The position numbers and the translations under genes were made by a program. Positions 45,708 to 48,578 of a stretch of DNA of 48,578 nt are shown here, piece after piece (the first letter of the stretch is position 1; each line of letters starts with the position of its first letter). The DNA lies in contig JAKQLF010000139.1 of NCBI GenBank assembly GCA_029567325.1, positions 1-48,578 of the forward strand. The letters run 5' to 3'. This stretch comes from Bacteroidota bacterium (GTDB lineage Bacteria; Bacteroidota; Bacteroidia; Chitinophagales; Saprospiraceae). The notes beneath the pieces are model-generated. The model was not told the origin of the DNA. It did not search any database and was given only the letters and a program-made list of their open reading frames with translations.

Positions 45708-45924
45708 ATCAATATTGTCTATCATTTCATAATAATTGTTGAATTTTTTTCAAAAAATGGATTTTTATACCTGCGACTTTTAGCTTATATCTTAAGTATA
45801 GAGATAGTCATTCTTTTGTTTGGGTTAATTTATTGTTAAACCAAATATACACTTGTTAACTTATGATATGGCCAAATACGTCATGAAATAAAGAAACGAA
45901 TTTTAACCTTCTAAATATACGGCC

Positions 45925-47106
45925 ATGAGAAAATTATACTTTATCATCGCAAGCTTTTTGATTTTTGTTCAGTGCAAATCCATTGATAAATTGGTTGAGC
46001 ATGGTAGGTATGACGAAGCCTTTGAATTGGGCATTGATAAACTTGCAGGCAAGAAAGACAAAGAAACCAAATACGTAAAAGGTTTGGAAAGAGCATTTGC
46101 CGAACTCAATGAAAGGGACATGAATGCCATCCATGCGATCCTAGCCGGACCACATGATCACTTATATGACAGAGTAGCAAATATCTACATCAATCTTGAT
46201 CGCAGACAACAAGTTTTGAAGCCTGTTTTGCCTTTGAGGAGCAAGGATGGTTATTTGGCAAAATTTCAATTTGTCAATTATACCAATGAAATAGCAAATG
46301 CAAAAGAGCAGGCAGCGATATATAAATATAATCAAGCTGAGGAAATGATGGCTTTTGCAGAAAAGGGAGATAAATCTGCCGCTCAAAGTGCTTTTGAGTT
46401 GTATGAAGATATTTATCAATATAATCCTTCTTTCAAAGATGTAAGGGATAGACAAGACGATGCCTTTGATTTGGGTGTAGAATATTTTGGAATTGAATTT
46501 GCTGCAAATGTTCCCGGGTATGTGAGAGAAATTCTCTTGAATGATCTCAACCAACTCAATCCTACTAGGTTTAATACTTTCTGGAAGAAATACGAATTTG
46601 TAGACGCATATTCAAACAAAAATTTTGATGGTACTTTTGTAGTTACTGTAGATGAATTGGACTTTGGGGTTGAACGAGAAATCATTAACAATTTTGACGT
46701 AGAGAAAAAAATAATTGATGGTACCAAGCCAGTAAGGGACAGCCTTGGAAGAGTAGTCCGTGACAGCCTTGGAAGACAAGTCACAGAACCAAATCATGTG
46801 TTTGTAGATGCGCAAGTGAAAGAAATCAAAAGAGAGAAAATTAGCACTCTTTACGGAGATGTTAAATTTTATTCCAATAGAGAAAATTATGCCGCATCAA
46901 CGAACCCAATACAGGTCAACTTTGTTTTCAATGACGTGGCAGCAGATTATAGGGGAGATAAAAGAGCACTAGATAATAATCTATTGGCCTTGACAAGAAA
47001 AAACTTAGTTGCTTTCCCAGATCAAATTACCACTGTAAGAAACTTATCTGATCACTTTTTTAGAGAAGTAAGTCAGAAAATAACTCGGATACGTATAGGA
47101 GTTTAA
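45925..47106 (+). CDS. Lipoprotein of unknown function with TPR-like helical region
   Basis: This 393-residue protein has a lipoprotein signal (MRKLYFIIASFLIFVQC, Cys17). The next 170 residues look helical with TPR-like pairs (LVEHGRYDEAFELGIDKLAG; SAFELYEDIYQYNPSFKDV). The second half is beta-rich (FDGTFVVTVDELDFGVE). Near residues 270-285 two copies of RDSLGR stand in tandem. I recognise no named family; it is probably an envelope-anchored protein. It is a single-gene unit closed by a strong terminator. Confidence 0.85.
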   Translation: MRKLYFIIASFLIFVQCKSIDKLVEHGRYDEAFELGIDKLAGKKDKETKYVKGLERAFAELNERDMNAIHAILAGPHDHLYDRVANIYINLDRRQQVLKPVLPLRSKDGYLAKFQFVNYTNEIANAKEQAAIYKYNQAEEMMAFAEKGDKSAAQSAFELYEDIYQYNPSFKDVRDRQDDAFDLGVEYFGIEFAANVPGYVREILLNDLNQLNPTRFNTFWKKYEFVDAYSNKNFDGTFVVTVDELDFGVEREIINNFDVEKKIIDGTKPVRDSLGRVVRDSLGRQVTEPNHVFVDAQVKEIKREKISTLYGDVKFYSNRENYAASTNPIQVNFVFNDVAADYRGDKRALDNNLLALTRKNLVAFPDQITTVRNLSDHFFREVSQKITRIRIGV

Positions 47107-47164
47107 TTTCCCAAATGACCACGTAAATGAAATAGTGGGTTTTGATATAGTGAGTAAGTCAATG

Positions 47165-47197
47165 AAGGGATGTACAAAATACATCCCTTTGTTTTTT
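47165..47197 (+). terminator. Intrinsic terminator after the 45925 lipoprotein gene
   Basis: AAGGGATGTA (47165-47174) pairs perfectly with TACATCCCTT (47180-47189) around the loop CAAAA, followed by a T-run. Confidence 0.88.
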
Positions 47198-47268
47198 ATA
47201 GTCACTACTTAAAGGGTTCATTTTATAACTTCGTTTTAAATACCCAAGAGGGCCCATAGGGGTTAAAT

Positions 47269-47367
47269 ATTAATAACCATGGATGAAGTCCATGGCTATT
47301 AATGAAAAGAGCATATGATTTTGGCGGGATTTTTGGCCAAGGCTCCAAAAATCGTGACAAAATCACG
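47269..47367. repeat. Cluster of three inverted repeats (REP-like)
   Basis: First, ATTAATA-A-CCATGGA (47269-47283) mirrors TCCATGG-C-TATTAAT (47289-47303) with one mismatch and the loop TGAAG. Second, GATTTTTGG (47328-47336) mirrors CCAAAAATC (47345-47353). Third, CGTGA (47353-47357) mirrors TCACG (47363-47367). No reading frame covers them. The arrangement resembles a REP or MITE-type intergenic element. Confidence 0.6.
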
Positions 47368-47621
47368 AAGACAAATTTAAGAAGTCATGAAATGCACCTC
47401 TACTTTAAAGTGTCTAATTCAACAAACCTATGAAATTTTATCATATATAATCAAAATATATTCATGGGTTTCTGTGTGATTCCTAGCTCCCACTCTTCCA
47501 GATTCAAGACCTACATTGCTCAAAAATAATTTAATACTTTTCGATTATTCAATACAATAAAGTAAATAAGCTGACTGTTATATAGCTGATAAACAGATTA
47601 TTAAACTTTCTAAATGTATCT

Positions 47622-47861
47622 ATGACCAAAATCTACACTCATCAAAAAAACTTACTGGTTCAATACATCTATGGCGAATGCGACCTTTTTTCTACATTAG
47701 AAATAGAGCATGCTTTGGAAGAAAATGAATCTTTATTTCGCGAGTTCCAAAAACTCAAAAAAATTAAAAATCAAATTTCAAAAGTTAAGGTTTCTCCTTC
47801 ACAAAAAAGTATTCAAAATGTTTTAAGTTATAGCAAACGACCAGATATCGCCTTGTTGTAA
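47622..47861 (+). CDS. Small helical protein, anti-sigma-like N-terminal pattern
   Basis: This 79-residue protein has no signal or membrane helix. Its plan is NLLVQYIYGECDLFSTLEIEHALEENESLFREFQKLK, then a Lys-rich helix and SPSQKSIQNVLSYSKR. The layout of a YIYGE-type helix followed by an acidic helix resembles the N-terminal part of Bacteroidota anti-sigma proteins. The zinc ligands and membrane segment of those proteins are absent here. Such stand-alone proteins occur in this phylum; the function is unknown. The comparison is from memory and tentative. Confidence 0.65.
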   Translation: MTKIYTHQKNLLVQYIYGECDLFSTLEIEHALEENESLFREFQKLKKIKNQISKVKVSPSQKSIQNVLSYSKRPDIALL

Positions 47862-47931
47862 TTAATTACTTTTTTAAAAAAAAATTGGAATTGCTAATCG
47901 TATTTTCAATTTTCAGAGATAATCAGAAAAC

Positions 47932-47967
47932 AAAAAAATGGGAGGTCCGTTGGTTAGACGACCTCCC
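47932..47967 (-). terminator. Intrinsic terminator after the T9SS protein gene
   Basis: GGGAGGTC and GACCTCCC (47940-47947 and 47960-47967) form an 8-bp stem. On the minus strand it is followed by A and seven T bases (47938 down to 47932), so it serves the gene ending at 48043. Confidence 0.88.
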
Positions 47968-48042
47968 TAATCATTCTCAGATAAGTCTAGATGTTGTTAC
48001 CGGTTTTGAGTAACATTAGACTAAAAAAATTAGTAGTGTTTT

Positions 48043-48578
48043 TTATTTTAATCGCAGCATTTTTCTCACCTCAGAGACTTCCGCTGTTTCAACAGATAGA
48101 AGAAAAACTCCTTTCAATCCTTTGAGTTGCGTGTCATCAATCGTTAAAATGTGAGTGCCTTTATTGTAATTTTTATAATCATGATAAACCATTTTACCCA
48201 TTTGATCATAAATGGTAATTTCAACGGGCATATCATTTTCAAGAGTAAAGGACGCAACGGTAAAATCAGAAAATGGATTGGGTGCATTCTGCTTGACAAC
48301 CATCACTGGTTGTTTTTCACTGATGATATCCAAAGACAATAGTTTTATGTCTTCGTCACCACCTTGAGCTACTGCATCAAAAGCTGCATCATCTACAAAT
48401 AAACTGCTGGCAAGATTTCCACCCTTTTGTGCAGAAAATTCAAGTGTTATAAATGGACTACCTTGAGCAATATTGATTGCCTTTTTATAATCTTTCACAA
48501 TTTTCAATCCATCGGAAGTAATTACATAATCATCTTTTCCAATTTCATATTTGCTAGCTATGTTATTTAATTTTAATG
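48043..48578 (-). CDS. T9SS-secreted protein, C-terminal part (5' partial)
   Basis: The frame is open to the window edge, so only about 178 C-terminal residues are seen. The last 85 or so form a type A T9SS sorting domain: VKQNAPNPFSDFTVASFTL, VEITIYDQMGKMVYH, GTHILTIDDTQL, GVFLLSVET and the terminal KMLRLK. This domain directs export through the type IX system and is then cleaved off. The segment before it (INIAQGSPFITLEFSAQKGG; AAFDAVAQGGDEDIKLLSLD) looks like a cohesin- or dockerin-type beta protein but cannot be assigned. Confidence 0.9.
   Translation of the reverse strand, partial: LKLNNIASKYEIGKDDYVITSDGLKIVKDYKKAINIAQGSPFITLEFSAQKGGNLASSLFVDDAAFDAVAQGGDEDIKLLSLDIISEKQPVMVVKQNAPNPFSDFTVASFTLENDMPVEITIYDQMGKMVYHDYKNYNKGTHILTIDDTQLKGLKGVFLLSVETAEVSEVRKMLRLK

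Larger units (their letters stand above)
45537..45924. other. Divergent intergenic region with aromatic operon leader
   Basis: The pheA-proximal part holds the terminator, antiterminator half-site, leader frame and -7 box listed separately. The remaining part (about 45710-45924), towards the plus-strand lipoprotein gene, is AT-rich and shows nothing further I can assign. Confidence 0.6.
47107..47621. other. Long intergenic region with terminator and stacked inverted repeats
   Basis: This 515-base gap holds the terminator at 47165-47197 and the palindrome cluster at 47269-47367. No credible protein gene is seen in it; the last 250 bases are AT-rich and featureless to my eye. Confidence 0.6.

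Overview
The window is chromosomal DNA of a Bacteroidota bacterium, probably close to the Saprospiria. This is inferred from a C-terminal type IX secretion (T9SS) sorting domain, many short Bacteroidota-type lipoprotein signals, Bacteroidota -7 promoter boxes (TAnnTTTG) with no strong Shine-Dalgarno sequences, a Cys-rich RicT/PSP1 protein, ribosomal protein THX, and AT-rich intergenic DNA. No rRNA, tRNA, CRISPR array, prophage or complete insertion sequence was seen.

Layout. 1-4514 (minus): 3' truncated giant secreted adhesin (choice-of-anchor A domain, SprB-type repeats, tandem SdrD B-like repeats). 4895-9426: rsmI diverging from a class A penicillin-binding protein, a small membrane protein and an IPTL-CTERM surface protein. 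9727-16560: DsbD-like disulfide reductase, THX, a di-haem cytochrome lipoprotein, and a FAS1 / ECF sigma / anti-sigma module. 16639-25112 (minus): a frameshifted trehalase, then a housekeeping cluster reading gpx, holB, ricT, lpdA, rluB-like, rlmN. 25478-30364: small lipoprotein, alanine dehydrogenase, a hypothetical gene, and crtI-crtB carotenoid genes. 30539-36659: a decayed aspartic protease, two tandem POT peptide transporters, an Rpn-family nuclease followed by a freestanding duplicate of its C-terminal tail, and a GT2 glycosyltransferase. 36834-41495: ferredoxin-type reductase, TolC/adaptor efflux pair and a DUF2064 protein. 41528-45536 (minus): aromatic amino acid operon pheA, aminotransferase, tyrA, DAHP synthase/chorismate mutase, preceded by what looks like a complete attenuator. 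45925-48578: a lipoprotein, an intergenic region with stacked inverted repeats, a tiny helical protein and the C-terminus of a T9SS-secreted protein.

Two candidates stand out. First, the aromatic operon has a leader reading frame (45628-45684, minus) with 9 Phe/Tyr codons in 18, followed by mutually exclusive antiterminator and terminator hairpins: Phe/Tyr-responsive transcription attenuation. Second, the Rpn nuclease gene has an in-frame internal ATG at its C-terminal module. That module, starting 8 bases before the ATG, is duplicated just downstream as an intact 56-codon frame, as expected for a freestanding RpnS-like antitoxin in a defence toxin-antitoxin pair. Both are inferences from sequence alone.

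Two genes appear broken: trehalase (one -1 shift in an A5 run, otherwise intact) and a clan AA aspartic protease (frame breaks plus an altered catalytic triad).
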